DNA of 64,000 bases from Nemophila menziesii. Taxonomy: Eukaryota > Streptophyta > Magnoliopsida > Boraginales > Hydrophyllaceae. Positions 21,612-34,554 of this stretch are shown here, in pieces. Below the pieces are notes generated by a model. The model had not been told where the DNA came from, searched no databases, and saw only the letters and a list, made by a program, of their open reading frames with translations. How positions within the stretch are numbered: position 1 is the first letter of the stretch; each line of letters opens with the position of its first letter. The translations under genes were made by a program, and so were the position numbers. Location: positions 1,116,001-1,180,000 of the forward strand of contig JARWIR010000091.1 of the NCBI GenBank assembly GCA_029959085.1, read 5' to 3'.

Positions 21612-23025
21612 GGGTCAATTACCTATAGGGTCTTGGGGAGCATCTTAGTGCCATAGAGGAACCAAGTGATTCCTCTCTCCAACTTAGAGGTCTCAAAATT
21701 GACAAATGTCATTACTACCCTTATAGTGTATATAAGACAAAAAAATAGATTATTCTCTCTCCTCCATTACCATTACTCTCTCTCCTACATTACCATCAAT
21801 TTCTCTCCTCCTTTATCATTTTTTATCTCTCCTCCTTCATTAACTATCAATAATTTCCATCTCTGATCACCGACCACCGCCAACCACTACCGACCACCAC
21901 CGGATAAAGTACTGAGCATGGAGTACTGAGCATGGAGTACTGAGCATGAAAAAAGTTACCGAGTATCAGAAGAAGTGCTGAGTATCGGAAAAATTTGCTG
22001 ATTATTCGATTTTTTTGTTAAGTCGCTTTACTGAGCATGCTCGTTTGCTCAGTAGCTTTACTGAGTATGCTCAATAACTTTACTGCGTATTAGAGCAAAC
22101 CTGTTGAATAACAATAAAAAAACTACTAAATTACAATAAAATATGTTGAGTAACAATAAAATATTATTTATTTATAAAAATAAATTACAAATTACTAAAT
22201 TAACACAGGAAAAAAGAAAAATAAATAAAAAACAACATATCAGCAACTTGATGAGTAAACTAAAAAGGAAAAAGAAAATTAAAAAGAAAGCAATCTAGTC
22301 TTCTTCGCCTGCGCCTACGCCTGCACTTGCACCTACACAAGTAGCCAGATATGGAGTTTCCTAACCGGATTTTAACGAACGTAAAACCCCTTCACGCCAT
22401 GGCCGGATCTCGCACAACTACAGCTTGCTCCAGCTCAAGATCACGAAACTTCACGGAGAGGTCTTCAAGGCGACATATCTCGCCATTAACGAACCAAGAA
22501 GCTTGCTACGCCATGGCCAGATCTCGCAACAACTCCAACTCGCTCGCAACATCGGAGATGAAGTCGCCGGCGAAAACGTTTGAACCTTGTGCAATGTCTT
22601 CATGGAAGCATCACCGGAGCTTCAACCACGAGATGTCTTCACGGAAACTGGCAGCATTGGTTTCACGAGCAGTCTTTGCAGAACCGGAGTTTCAACCACA
22701 AGCAGTCTTCATGGAAGCAGTCATCGCTGGATTGAGCCATGATTTTTTAGCAATGGATTGAGTTTTCAAACGTGGGGGAGAAAGTGAAAGCATGAAAGAG
22801 AAAAACAAAGAGAGAGAAAAGAGGAGCTTCAACGTGATTTAGGGTTTTAAAAATGTTTCTGAATAAAAAATATTATATATAGGAAAAAAAAAGGCTAAAA
22901 AGGTAAGAGTTTTTGGCCTATAGTGTTAATTTTTATTTGTGGTCTTTAGTAAGAACAGTGAATCCACCTAGTCTTGTTGGGTCTTGAGGTAGTGTCTTAA
23001 AGACCCCTTGGGTAATAATCTCTAA
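21612..23025. mobile_element. Non-autonomous MULE-like element
   Basis: The left end reads AATTACCTATAGGGTCTTGG and the reverse complement of the right end reads ATTACCCAAGGGGTCTTTAA, an imperfect inverted terminus. The left 100 bp align with 8935-9050. The interior has CCACCGCCAACCACTACC, TACTGAGCATG repeats (21908-22075) and a 136-residue open frame (22351-22761) in which a roughly 150-bp segment with CTACGCCATGGCC-like sequence is duplicated. I do not recognise that product and do not call it a gene. Confidence 0.55.
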
Positions 23026-23544
23026 ATAATATTATTTCAATGTGATTGTCTATTTGACGATTTAATAAAAAATTAAGATATTATGATTGTTTACCAATAA
23101 AAATAAATATTTATATTTTATTATTTTTTAAACATTAATATAATTTATAAAATATTTTCAAAATGTATGTATTGTGTGTCATGATTTGACAAAATAAAAT
23201 TAGAAAATAAAAATATAACATAATAAAAATTATTTAATACAAAAATAAATTTAACTAATAACAAATTTAAAGATATAAAAATTTTAAAGAACGATCTCCT
23301 AAGACCTTAACCTTGTCAAGACCCCGTCAAAAGTCGTAGGTTAAAATGGGGCAATGAGGATTTAAGGCCCCATGACTTATTCATTCACAAACTAAAGCAC
23401 AACCCTAATTACCCACTGAAACCCAACTAATAAAAGAAAAAAACCCAAAACACCCTCACCCCTTTCTCTTATTCACGGTGTAAACCAAACAATCAAACCA
23501 AAAACACAATCAGGGGTTTTAAAATCAACACTACCCTCTCCTTG

Positions 23545-23550
<6 letters not shown>
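23026..23550. other. No gene seen; AT-rich spacer
   Basis: AT-rich noncoding DNA up to about 23280, then moderately complex sequence without a supported ORF. Confidence 0.4.

Positions 23551-23622
<72 letters not shown>
23551..23622. repeat. Compound microsatellite (CT)15(AT)21
   Basis: A CT run at 23551-23580 passes directly into an AT run at 23581-23622. Open frames across it are artefacts of the repeat. Confidence 0.95.
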
Positions 23623-23624
<2 letters not shown>

Positions 23625-24790
23625 CCTCTCTCTTGGCCGTTCGTCTCTCCCGCACAAGAGAACCATTCTCCACCATCACCAAAGCTTTCTCCCGCACAAA
23701 AAAACCGTTCACCACCATCTCTCCTTCACAAGAAAGCTTCGTCGTGGACCGCTGCTCACCCCCGTAGTCTAAAAAACCGCTGTTGTGGACCTTGCTCACT
23801 CCCGCCATCTTAAAATCTCCGCTCACCACCATTTCCGCTGCACAAGAAACCTCCACCACCTCTCCATCGCTTTTTTTCCCAGATTCCGCCGGATCTCCTG
23901 CACAAGTCGCAACCGTGGACCATTCCCCATCACCATCTTCAGATCCCGCCGGATCTCCTGCACAAGCCGCCGCCGTGGACCATTCTACACCTTCTTCAGA
24001 TCCCGCCATTCTCTACCACCTTCAGAGATCTGCCAACACAAAAAAAGAGATCGCTTCAGATCTGCCGCCGCGTGGACCATTCTTCTTCACGTTTTTTTTA
24101 AACCACCGAGATGGTAAAGAGTTTGATCATGTTCTATTACATATTTTTGAACATAAAGAAAACGTTTCACTACTGTACAGTGGGAAAAAGTGTGTGGTAC
24201 AACCCTTAGGGTATAACCCTTTGGGTACAACCCTTTCTGTTAATTGTTTTGCAGTAAAAAATCCATTTCTGGCCTAGGGTACAACCATTAGGGTACAGAC
24301 CATTCTTTTTTTTGTTCCAATGCTAGAGTGAAGAAATTTATCTATTGTTTTTTTGTTCTTATGCGAGTGTGAGTGTGAAGGTGACAAGATTTTTTTTGTG
24401 TTCCTATGCGAGAGTAAATGTGAAGAGATTATTTTTGCAGAGATTGACTAGGGTACAGCCCAATTGGGCACATTGGGAGTGAAGGTGAAGAGATTTTTTT
24501 TGTTTCTTCTTCTTCTTCATATGCGAGTTTGACTTGGGGCGACTGACTAGAATACAACCTATTGGGCCCAGAAATCCGTTTAGAACAAATGGTGGAGATG
24601 GTCTGGTCTTATAATTGGGCTTGGGTAAAACCCCAGGGTACAATGATTGGACGTTGACATGGACAAAAACCGATAAAGACCTTCTTCCTAGAATTTGACA
24701 CGGACAAAAACGTAAGTTTATACCAAAAATTATATTAGGACTTATAAAGTAATATATATAGAAAATCACATTACAAAAATTAATAAATGG
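23623..24790. repeat. Degenerate short repeats, no supported gene
   Basis: A roughly 60-bp unit, GATCCCGCCGGATCTCCTGC plus a GTGGACCATTC part, is repeated at about 23885-24005 with looser copies from 23640. GGGTACAACC(C) units recur at about 24195-24300 and 24455-24650. The open frames are CCG/CTC-rich and match no family known to me. Confidence 0.5.
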
Positions 24791-26840
24791 CATAGATATG
24801 TACCCTTAGGGAAAATAGGTGCGCACCCAGAGAAAGTACATCCATAGGTACGTGAGTACGTACCCCTCATCGAATTAATTAAAACAATAAAAAAATAAAA
24901 ATAGAGTACAAGGGTACTAATTAAATGAATAAAAAACTAAAATAAGGTACATAGTATTAATTAAAGGAATAAAAGAAATAAAAAATAAAAATAGGATACA
25001 AGAATAAAGGGATGAAAATTCAAACCAATAATTTAGTTTGAGACTTATATAGAATGTTAATCTAGTTGGACCTTATATAGAATTATGATTGATTTTTGGA
25101 CGGTGATTTATAGTTTTCTTGCTTAAATTTCGCCAAAAACTAGTTGGATTTGGTCTTAAAATGTTGATTCTCCATTAGGATTCACAAGTTTTGTATTGGT
25201 ACACGCTCTTAATCATGGTTCTAAAAGGCGTTAGGTGATACTAGGGCGGTCGACCACATTCGAGCGTCTAGATAGCAAGGCGGCCTATTAATTGGAATTT
25301 GGGCGGTTTTTATATTATTATATATTACTAATATATTGATTTAAATAATATTAATATCCTAATATATTCAAAGTGATCAATTTAACATAAATAACATATA
25401 TTTTACTATAATATAACAATAATTTATTATTATTAACTTAAAAATGACCTATTCAAGAAATTTAGACTTGAAATTTGAAAGATTCTATCTTTTTTTTTTT
25501 CGCGCGTTTAAACTTTAACCTAAGTATTATTTTTTTAAATATTTTGCTTATGTTAGGTTGAATTAGATTGAATTAGTTATTTATGGGCTAGCATGTTAGG
25601 TATTATATGAGTTAGGCGACCCATTAATCTGATTGAATAGTTTATTAATTAAATTATGTGTTGACGAACTTTTTAGTCACCTTCAAAAAAATTCAAAGTA
25701 GATTGCATTTTGGAATGCTTAGACAAAATATTTAAGCAGTTTTATTTTAGAACAGTGTTTTTAATACAAGATGATATAAATGAAGTAATAAAGAAAAAGA
25801 GTTTAGAACAAGAGTGTCAGTATCAGTGTATGGACCATACACATTAATTGGCCCGCATGTCAGTTATAAGGCCTTGTCGGTTTTCCACAACAAATCTTAT
25901 TCTTAATTCTGGTTTCATTTCAGTCAATTTGAACATCTTTTCCTTTCTCTTTTTGCTTTTCCCATGACTTCACAAAAAAGACTACAAACGTACAACAAAT
26001 GATTCTTATTGACCATACTCCACAAACTATATTTTTTATTCTTACTATAAATCATATAATTTAGATAAAGTTAAATTTAAGAATTACATAATTCCTATAA
26101 AATATTCATAATTATTAATATATATACAACATATATCCTTTTTTTTTTTAACAAATATACTAGGTATTATTCATATCCAAAGATATTAAGCATTATAATT
26201 TTTTAAGTAATATAAAAATTATGAAAAACTTCATCTAATATTAAATGGTTCAATATCAATTGTAATATGACACATATATTATATTTATGTAATTACTTAA
26301 TTAATTAATAATATATATTTTATTAAGTAATATAATTAATGATTATAATATTATTATTAGATCATTCAATATAACATAGAGGTTCTTACCAATTAAATAA
26401 TTTAATCTTTTATTGATTGTTAAGAGATTAAGTCCTGATAAATTCTTTCAGTGTCTGACATAGTTTTACGAGAATAGATTCTTTGTAAGGAGTTATTTTT
26501 CTCATAATTTTTTCAGGATCACAGACACATTTTACCTTTGTTAATAAAATCTTGCAATATTGATTCAAGGCTATCTCCTAAATGGTAAACTGAACTCATC
26601 AATTCTTCTCTAATTTTACCTATCGATTCATCTTCTACTTTTATTTTTCTATCCTATCTTGTCCTCATCGATGTTGGAGCAACATGTATGGAAATTCCTT
26701 TTTTTTTATTTGGGTATTTTGCCACTATGTTTTTTTATTTGTGAAGATTTTCCAAACAATATAATAGTCTTACACATTATTTTATTTTTATAAGTTTTTT
26801 TTTAATATAATCTAATAAAAGTATCTAAATAAAAAAAGGG
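24791..26840. other. No gene seen; AT-rich DNA with a GGCGG-type repeat fragment
   Basis: AT-rich noncoding DNA. At about 25225-25310 AAAGGCGTTAGGTGATACTA and GGCGGTCGACC resemble the aggcgctaggcg-type repeats scattered through many plant genomes. Nothing else is recognisable. Confidence 0.4.
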
Positions 26841-26842
26841 TG

Positions 26843-27442
26843 AATGCCCAATAAGCACCTGTCACCTTAGCCACTTGCCCATAAAAGGCACTTAAGGTAA
26901 ATATACCTTAATACCCTTACTACTGTCTACTGCTGCCGCCAAGGGCGAGTAATGAGAATGTTTCCCAACACTCGTGCAAGTACACTTTTGTAAAGGTTGA
27001 GTAATGAGAATGTTTCCCAGCACCCGTGCAAGTACACTTTTGTACTTGTGGGCTAATGTTGAGTAATGGGAATGTTTCCCATCACTCGTGCAAGTACACT
27101 TTTGTACTTGTGGGCTAATGTTTAGTAATGAGAATGTTTCCCAGCACTCGTGCAAGTACATTTTTGTACTTGTGGACTACCGTTGAGTAATGGGAATGTT
27201 TCCCAACACTCGTGCACGTACACTTTTGTACTGTCTGCTGCTGCCAAGGGTGAGAGAGAGAGAGAGAGACAGAGGAGATATATATAACTAACTCAATGTA
27301 TACGAACTAACGACTAATAAACGGACGGCGGCTGGGGTGAGGGGGTAAAATAGGAAAAAAAAAGGAGTGCCTTTTATGGGCAAGAAGAAAGCGGCGGGGG
27401 TGAGGGGGCATTAATTCTAATTTGACGTGTTTCTTGGGCAAT
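26843..27442. mobile_element. Inverted-repeat element carrying a minisatellite
   Basis: The left end has TGCCCAATAAGCACCTGTCA and CTTGCCCATAAAAGGCACT. The reverse complement of the right end has TTGCCCAAGAAACACGTCAA and CTTGCCCATAAAAGGCACT. The 600-bp segment therefore has imperfect roughly 60-80-bp inverted termini and looks like a non-autonomous DNA element. No ORF of its own is credible. Confidence 0.6.
26947..27235. repeat. 62-bp minisatellite, five copies
   Basis: Units begin at 26947, 26999, 27061, 27123 and 27185, each with GAGTAATG(A/G)GAATGTTTCCC and GCAAGTACACTTTTGTACTT. The period is 62 bp; the first unit is shortened to 52 bp by loss of its end. Confidence 0.9.
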
Positions 27443-28390
27443 AATCCATATAAAAATAATATAAAATAGATAGTTGGTCTAATAGTTAGACTACTCTGCA
27501 AAGACTAACAGATCCTGAGACTAAATTTTGTTGGAGTTAAAATACCTCCGAGTCCAAAGTGTCTCTCCAATATATTAAATAAATATTATAAAAAAACACC
27601 TTTAATAATTTATTTTATTAAAAAAAGTCGTTAAACTAAATATTTGTAGATTAGATCACATCTATCTTTATATACTTCAACTATCTTTAATATAATTATT
27701 ATATTTTATTTTTAATATATTCTTTTAATATTAAACAAATAATAGATCACCAACCCATTCCAGTTACCACATCCTTTGGCCATTGCCATCACAACCACCG
27801 ACCTTATTTTTACATTTTTTTTAATATGGGCACCACCATCGACCACCGCTGCAGCCACCACCACCACCTTCGACAATTTCTTTTAATATTGTAAAAAGTT
27901 TTGACCATCGCTAGGAACACCACCACCGACCAATTATTTTAAATTTCTTTTGGAAGTACTTCCGACCACCACGCCGCCACCTCCACCACCATCCAGATTT
28001 AAAAAAAAAAGATTTTGTCACCACCACATCCAGCCACTGTTGCTGCAACCATTTGTTCACGATTTTTTTCCGACAAACTATTTTTCTGTATACATGAAAT
28101 TCATTGTTCTAGATAAGGAATTCATTCTTAGAAATATCAAAACTAATCCAGATACATGAATTTCATTGTTTGGAATAAAAAACTTATTTTTCAGAACAAG
28201 GATTTCATTGTTAAAAACAAACTCACTATTTCGAACAATAAATTATTTGTTCCGAACAATGAATTTTATTTCCTGATTACGAATCAAATTTGATAGGTTG
28301 TTGACGACGGCTGGAGTGATTAATGGTGATGTTGGTTAAAAATAAATGGTCGAAGACGGTGATGGTTGCAACGATGGTCGGTGGTGGTGG

Positions 28391-28465
<75 letters not shown>

Positions 28466-29660
28466 TAAAATAAAACTTCCCAGAGGTGGTGGTAGTGGTA
28501 GTGGTTATAGCGGTGGTCGTTGATGGTGTCCAAATTTTTAAATAAAATCTGGCTGGTGGTGATGGTGGTGTGTGTGTGTGGTGGTGGTGGTGGTGGGGGT
28601 ATGTGTGTGGGGTTAATCACCACGCACCAAATAAGGACACCACCGCCACTTCTATTAATGACACTACCATAGTTGTAACAACTCTTCCATTAACGCCACC
28701 ACCGCCACCACCACTGTTGTCAAAGAAATTCTGAACCACTAAGTTTTGAAGGGTATTAAGAATTAAGTCCAAAACCACCATCACTAAGACCACAACCATT
28801 AAAGTTATACTTTCATGTTATGAAATTTATCATTTTTGAATAAAAATTAAGGTTAGTTTAAACAATTTATAATGATGAAACACACAACTCAATCATTTTC
28901 CACCGGCAACCTATTAAAACGTGCACACAAACTAATTTTTTTCAATGACAACCTATTCATATGTACACACAACACAATTATTTTTCACTGGAAGCTAATT
29001 AAATCGTGCACACAACCTAAATTTGTTTTAAAGGAAACCAATGCAAAAGTTCCCATATCCTAGTCATTTTCTAATGGCAACTCACCTAATAACTACACAC
29101 AACCTATTTATTTCACACACTATTTCACATATTAAAACATTTAATAATCATCAAACAATACACAATAAACATTCACTCAATCCATAATCAATGTCTTACT
29201 TTTTGATTTTATTTTTTCCATCTACAAAATATTTTCGTATTTGGTTATGATTAATTTTTGGGTTTGAATATACAAATCATGGTAAGAAACATATTTATGA
29301 CATCAAAAGGTTGTCAATGGAGAGAGAAATAAATATGGTACATAATCTAAGGTGAGTGGAGAAGGAAGATTACTTTTATTCAAAATCAATAATCAAAGTG
29401 CATTAATGAAACCCCATTGGTAAAATAGTGCAATTCTTTATTGGACTTGATGTACAAAGTTTTATGTGATATGGGCTCTTTGAGTCAATCAAACTTAAAA
29501 TAAATTGTATCTACATTTTCCGTGGAAATTGACCCATTAATAGAGAAGAAAATGATCTTCGTTACAGAGAAAAATACTCCAATGGACCTATTCCTGCCCA
29601 TGTTCAATTCAGATTCCTTGAAATAAGAAAGAATAAATATATTTTATGAGAAATTCATCC
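27443..29660. other. No gene seen; ACC/GGT triplet-rich DNA with a microsatellite
   Basis: ACC-rich runs at 27740-28060 and 28620-28715 and GGT-rich runs at 28300-28395 and 28485-28600 are largely reverse complements of each other. They look like decayed arms of an inverted-repeat element. From 28870 to 29110 loose repeats contain ACACAACC(T/A)A and a CAACCTATT motif. Confidence 0.45.
28393..28461. repeat. (AT)n microsatellite
   Basis: An uninterrupted AT dinucleotide run of about 69 bp between GGT-rich flanks. Confidence 0.95.
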
Positions 29661-29668
29661 AATAAATT

Positions 29669-30376
29669 TAAAGAACGATGCAAGTATCGTGGTTAAGTTT
29701 CTCAAATCAGATGTATTTTCAACACACGGTAGGCCACGAGTACTAACCAATAATAAAGGTTCCCACTTTATCAACGCGCAATTGACAGTTGCTCTTCAAA
29801 AGTCAGGGGGTGATAATCATACATCTACCGTCTATCATCCGCAAATAAATGGACAAGACGAGATCTCTAACCGAGAGATCAATTAAATACTTGAGAGACA
29901 GTGAATAAGACGCGGAAAGATTAGTCAACAAAGCTAGATGATGCTCTCTGGGCTTATTGAACAACCTTCAAAACACTACTAGGAGTATCTCTGTATCGAA
30001 TGTTCTACGACAAGACATGTCATTATCTTTTCGAGCTTGAAGCTCGAGCTCACTAGGCTATAAAATATTTGAACTTAGATGATCAATTGGTGGATAAGCA
30101 AAGGATGATGCAATTGAATGAATACGATGAATTCCGTTTCCATGCCTATGATAACTCACGTTTATACAGGGAGAAAACAAAGAAGTGGCATGGCAAGCAA
30201 ATTTGCATAAAAAAATCGAGATAGGACAATGCGTGCTCCCATATAATTCAAGATTCTCAAACTATCCGGGTAAGCTAAGGTCTCGTTGGACGGGATCATA
30301 CATTGTTGAAAAAATCACGCCTCATGGAGCGATAGATATTGAACATCCAGTCGACTACCGAACCTTCATGGTATAG
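29669..30376 (+). pseudogene. Ty3 (Athila/Tat-type) integrase remnant
   Basis: From 29669 the frame reads NDASIVVKFLKSDVF, then GRPRVL, GSHFINAQL and YHPQINGQDEISNREI, the typical core of plant Ty3 integrases. The position that should carry a catalytic Asp (SDxG) reads NNKG, so the active site is lost. After a stop, scattered pieces such as KLDDALWAY, SLYRMFY and NLDDQLVDKQ lie in shifting frames. The end, GKLRSRWTGSYIVEKITPHGAIDI (30265-30345), is the GPY/F module. Stops and frame changes make it non-functional. No LTRs were recognised nearby. Confidence 0.85.
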
Positions 30377-30711
30377 GGTCAACGTTGAAGATATATCATA
30401 AGAGTGAAGATATGAAAAGAGGGGGGTAGTATACCTCCTCGAAACCGAGTAACCTAAGGTAACACGTCAAATTTTACCGACGTTAAATGATAGTGCTTGT
30501 GGGAGACAACTTATATTTTAATCACGCTTGTAGGACTATGTAGGATTGTGCAACCCTTCTTTCTTAATCACGCCTTGAAGGTAAGACCATCCTTCAACAA
30601 TGTGTTTCAGAAAATCTAGATAACAATTATGTGTAGCTTCTACCATAATTCATTCATGTACCTAGACATAACACCTTGGTTTTAATATTTTGTAGTTTCA
30701 TATATGATATA

Positions 30712-30966
30712 TACTTTCTCTGTCCACTTTTATTTGTCTTATTTTTTGTGACACAAGGATTAAAAAAAATATTAAATACATCCCCTTTTTATTATATTAC
30801 CCATATTCATCAAGTATAAGGTAATTTATTACACCATTGTTTTTAGTTAATTAACGAAAAGTGATATTGAAAAAATTAAAGAAAAAATGTTTTATAATGT
30901 AAAAAAAAATATTATTGGATATTTCTTTTTAGAAAGATAAACAAATAAAAGTTAACTGAGGAAGTA
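30712..30966. mobile_element. Stowaway-type MITE
   Basis: The left end TACTTTCTCTGTCCACTTTT and the reverse complement of the right end TACTTCCTCAGTTAACTTTT form the inverted terminus CTCCCTCCGTCC-like typical of Stowaway (Tc1/Mariner) MITEs, with TA at both ends. It is 255 bp long, AT-rich and without an ORF. Confidence 0.8.
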
Positions 30967-30969
30967 TCA

Positions 30970-32782
30970 AGTTTAAAAAGAAGATGGGGGAAAAAAAGTT
31001 CTTATCAACGTTGTCTTACAGGCTATACCGATTTATGCGATGTCTATTTTTTCCTTTCCTATTACCTTTTGTAAAAAACTAATTTCAGCTATCTCGAATT
31101 TTTTATGGAATTCAGGGGAAAAGTCTCGAATACATTGGTTGGCATGGGAGAAACTGGCAGTGAGCAAACTGATATGTGGCATGGGCTTTAAAGTTTTTAA
31201 ACGTATGAACACTGCTTTACTGGCAGCACAAGCTTGGCACACATTTTCAGACACCAATAGAAAGAGTGGGTTTGTCAATAATCCAGACACGTTAGCGGCA
31301 AAACTTCTCAAAGGTATATATTTCCCAAAATCTAACTTTCTCGATGTTAAACTGCGACAACATGGTCATGGGCAAGCTTACTAGAAGGGCGGGATATGTT
31401 ACGGAAATATGGGAGATACCAGATTGGAAATGGCGAAACAATTAACACTTGGACAGATAAATGGTTAGATACGCATTGGAAATTGGAAAAACCGAGTAAC
31501 TGTGAAATTTATAAAGTGAGGGACCTATGGAAGGGCGATTCAACGGAATGGAACACAGAACTGTTAGATGAAATCTTCCCGGAGCCTATTATTCCGATTA
31601 TTTTGAGGGAAAAGATATTCGACCGTGATTCACCGGACAGTTTTGTTTGGCCACATGCAACAAACGGAGAATATGTAACCAAGACAGGGTACAAGGTTCT
31701 CACAGATGCCGAACTATATGAATCACCACAACAATCAAGCACCGTTCCTACCGGAAGCGCGCTCTGAAGAACCATTTGGCATTCAAATATTCCAAAGAAG
31801 GTCAGAATTTTCACGTGGAAAGCTTGTAATAATGCTATACCAACTGGGGGAAACTTGGTAAAGAGACATTGTGATGTCGAAATCGAGTGTCAATGGTGCA
31901 AGATGGAACACGAAACAGGGGAACATCTACTTCTGACTTGTGGAATGTCAAAATTGGTATGGGCAGGTTCGGCTCTCCAAATCAACATTCGTCTTGAGAT
32001 TGATGATTTGGGGATTGGATTCTTCAGATCATTGAGACTTTTGTTACAGGTGGATGGAGACGGGACGTTGTTACTTCTTATATTTTATTACTTATTTGGA
32101 ATATTTGGAAATCAAAAATGAAAAGCAGGCATAGTAACTATCATTTCGATCTTAATGACATTATAAGAACCGCGAACAAGAGTATGGATGAACACTTTGG
32201 ATATGAATGGTTCAACAGTCAAGCGGCACAGAGCACAAACACAAGTCACACAAATGAAGACAATACAGATCTGGAGATTCTGACAAATACTGCGTTCACT
32301 TGTGATGCCTCGTTTGATCAGCCACACACACCAACAGGTATCGGGGTGGTCCAGATTGATAAAACTACAGGACATCGAACCGATTTTTCAATGATCACCA
32401 AGTGTAACTCGAGCGTACAAGGGGAAGCCCAGGCGATTATTTATGCTTTAGACAGGGCCAGTCAAAATACACACGAGGGGGTAACCATCTTCTCAGACAA
32501 CCTTGAAATTATTCAAGGTATACAACAAGTGTCGGCTGCTGATTGACGGCTCAGACCATGGATCAGACAAATCAAGAGACAGGCTATGGAAATTGGGCCG
32601 GTCTTCTTTAAACATATCCCGCGAAGATTCAATGGTCGAACAGACAGATTAGCTAAAGATGTCATACACAGGGAAACCACAGAGTACGATCCACTGTTAA
32701 TGTTGAAGACAAGGTTCTCGAAACTTGGAATCAGCTAATATTATTTGTAATCTTTGAAACTTCTTTCATGTCAAAAAAAAAG
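30970..32782 (+). pseudogene. 5'-truncated L1-like LINE (RT tail, zf-RVT, RNase H)
   Basis: The remnant starts inside the reverse transcriptase tail (VLQAIPIYAMS). It continues through WLAWEKLAVSK, ISQ-like GNGETINTWTDKWLD (31420-31465), the zf-RVT module IPKKVRIFTWKA...CQWCKMEHETGEHLLLTC (31785-31950), and an RNase H domain beginning TCDASFDQPHTPTGIGVVQI (32300-32365) with SDNLEIIQGI. Lesions are a frame change near 31360, TGA at 31765, a frame change near 32085 and TGA at 32544-32546. The frame ends at 32738, and an A-run at 32773-32781 is the probable poly(A) tail. The 5' end begins directly after the Stowaway MITE. No target duplication was seen. Confidence 0.85.
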
Positions 32783-34550
32783 ATAATAAAAATATTCAAC
32801 GAAGTACACTAGCTTTATTGGAAAAGCTTATTATAAGCGTTTAGAACAACAAAAAAAGAAAAGAAAAGCTTATGGAATTAGTAGCATGAAGAGCAACAAC
32901 CGTTTTGTTTCAAAAAAAAAATTAGAAAAGATTTGAAGCCAAAAACTTATAGTAATAAGAAAACTTTGGTGAAAGGTGCTCTTTGAAAGAAGTATACTTT
33001 GTTTATAATTTTTTAATAAGGATCTTCAATTATTTTCTTAATAAAGGATAGCAGTTAAAAAATCATAACACAAATAATTTTGTGATATTTACAAGGAAAG
33101 GACACAAAATTCAAGATATATGCTTTTTGCATGCTTTCAAATAACGGCTCCGGATAATCCATAAAATAATACTACTCACTTTATATTGAAACTTTCATTT
33201 TTTCACTTTAAATTCAACTTTTCCATCATTATTCTTGTTTTCTCTAACTCTTTAATTGGAAATACAACTTAATGATCACTGGAAAATCTTCACTTTTTGC
33301 ATTCTAGGTTAGGCTAGCTTAATAGTATTTGGGTCCTATCTAAATCGCTGTCTAAAAAGACTGTCTTTGACGTGCTCCTCAAACTAAATCAAACGCGTTA
33401 CAATTACTTTTGGTTTTGTACATTTATTTTTGCTCAAGCTTTTGGTTTTGCAAAATGGGGAAAATTCAGCCATCACAACTGATGGATCAAAAATATTAAA
33501 TAAATATATATATACACTACGTTAGTTAATAAAATAAATTGTATAGGTTAATTCTTTAATATATTTAATTATAATTTATAATTAATTTCCTTTTTGCATA
33601 TAAGAGGTAATATAGTCCTAGTAAAGATATTTAACTGAAAATTAATTTGGAATAAGATATTAAAATGGATGTTCAAGGGCCAAAGGTCCTAGTACTATTT
33701 ATTTCTTACAAATGTGGCAAATGAATAGTCATTTGTTACCCTATAAATATAAGACTTATTCTTTTGTAATGAGACTAGTGATCTTGTGAATACATGAAAC
33801 AAATTTTCTTCTTTTTATTTAGTTTATAATGTTATTGCTCTCTACATATTTCTCCATCTAATTTAGTTTATATTATCCTAGTTTATAACATAGACAATAA
33901 TTATATAATTATTTTTTAACTTTTTGTTTTGAAAAGCCGTTCCCACATTTTTTTCATGAATGACAACATATCGAGCTTTATTTACAATTGAGATAAATTC
34001 GAATTAATAGTAATAAATTCGTTAGTGAAACAAAATAATTCGAGGTTTGTTTTTTGGATGAGAATTGAAAAAATCATCTATTTATGATTTATCATTGGAA
34101 TGAATGTAAGAGGATAGATAATCTATATTATTATTACGAATAAATTAATTTATTAGTGGTTGATGTCAAAAAGTTAAGGTTTTATTTTTCTTATTTATTC
34201 TTTGTAAATGTGGCTAGTGAACTGTATTTGATTATCTTATAAATATAAGGTTTATTCTATCGTAATATAACTAGTTATTTTGGGAGTACAAGAAACATAT
34301 TCTCTCTTTATCTTTATCTTCCTCTCTTTTAGTTTAAATACGTTATCGACACAAATAAATCTCTTTCTCCAAAGTATAGTGGGATAGTTTAGAAGGTAAA
34401 ATCATATGTTAACAAAGTAGATTTGTCTGCATTTGAATCACGAACGTGTTATTTTAATTTTATGTCTAATGTATTTATTTGATAATTTTTAATTTTTATT
34501 TTATTCTTATTGTGCTAGATTTGGTGTTTGTGATATTTATTTTTTTGGAG
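32783..34550. other. AT-rich DNA with two LTR-like end copies
   Basis: Two diverged copies of about 150 bp start near 33700 and 34195. Each has AATGTGGC, a CTATAAATATAAG-like TATA region, an ACTAGT core, and a run of CATGAAACAAAT or CAAGAAACATAT before TCTCTTT-rich sequence. The second continues into ACGTTATCGACAC. They look like promoter/leader parts of decayed Ty1/copia LTRs, an inference only. No ORF. Confidence 0.35.
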
Positions 34551-34554
34551 TTTA

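Noticed and set aside
22351..22761. 136-residue frame inside a MULE-like element
   Set aside because: Low complexity, an internal duplication and no family match. It may be a captured fragment, so it is mentioned only under the element.
23473..24277. Open frames across the CT/AT microsatellite and CCG-rich repeats
   Set aside because: Frames on both strands overlap the same repeats and contain long Tyr-Ile or Ser-Leu runs from the microsatellite.
26892..27161. 89-residue frame with repeated KCTCTSxGKHSHYS
   Set aside because: It is a translation of the 62-bp minisatellite on the minus strand, with no independent evidence of coding.
26946..27235. Possible CRISPR-like array
   Set aside because: Spacers are not unique; the whole 62-bp unit repeats. 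It is a plant minisatellite inside a transposon.
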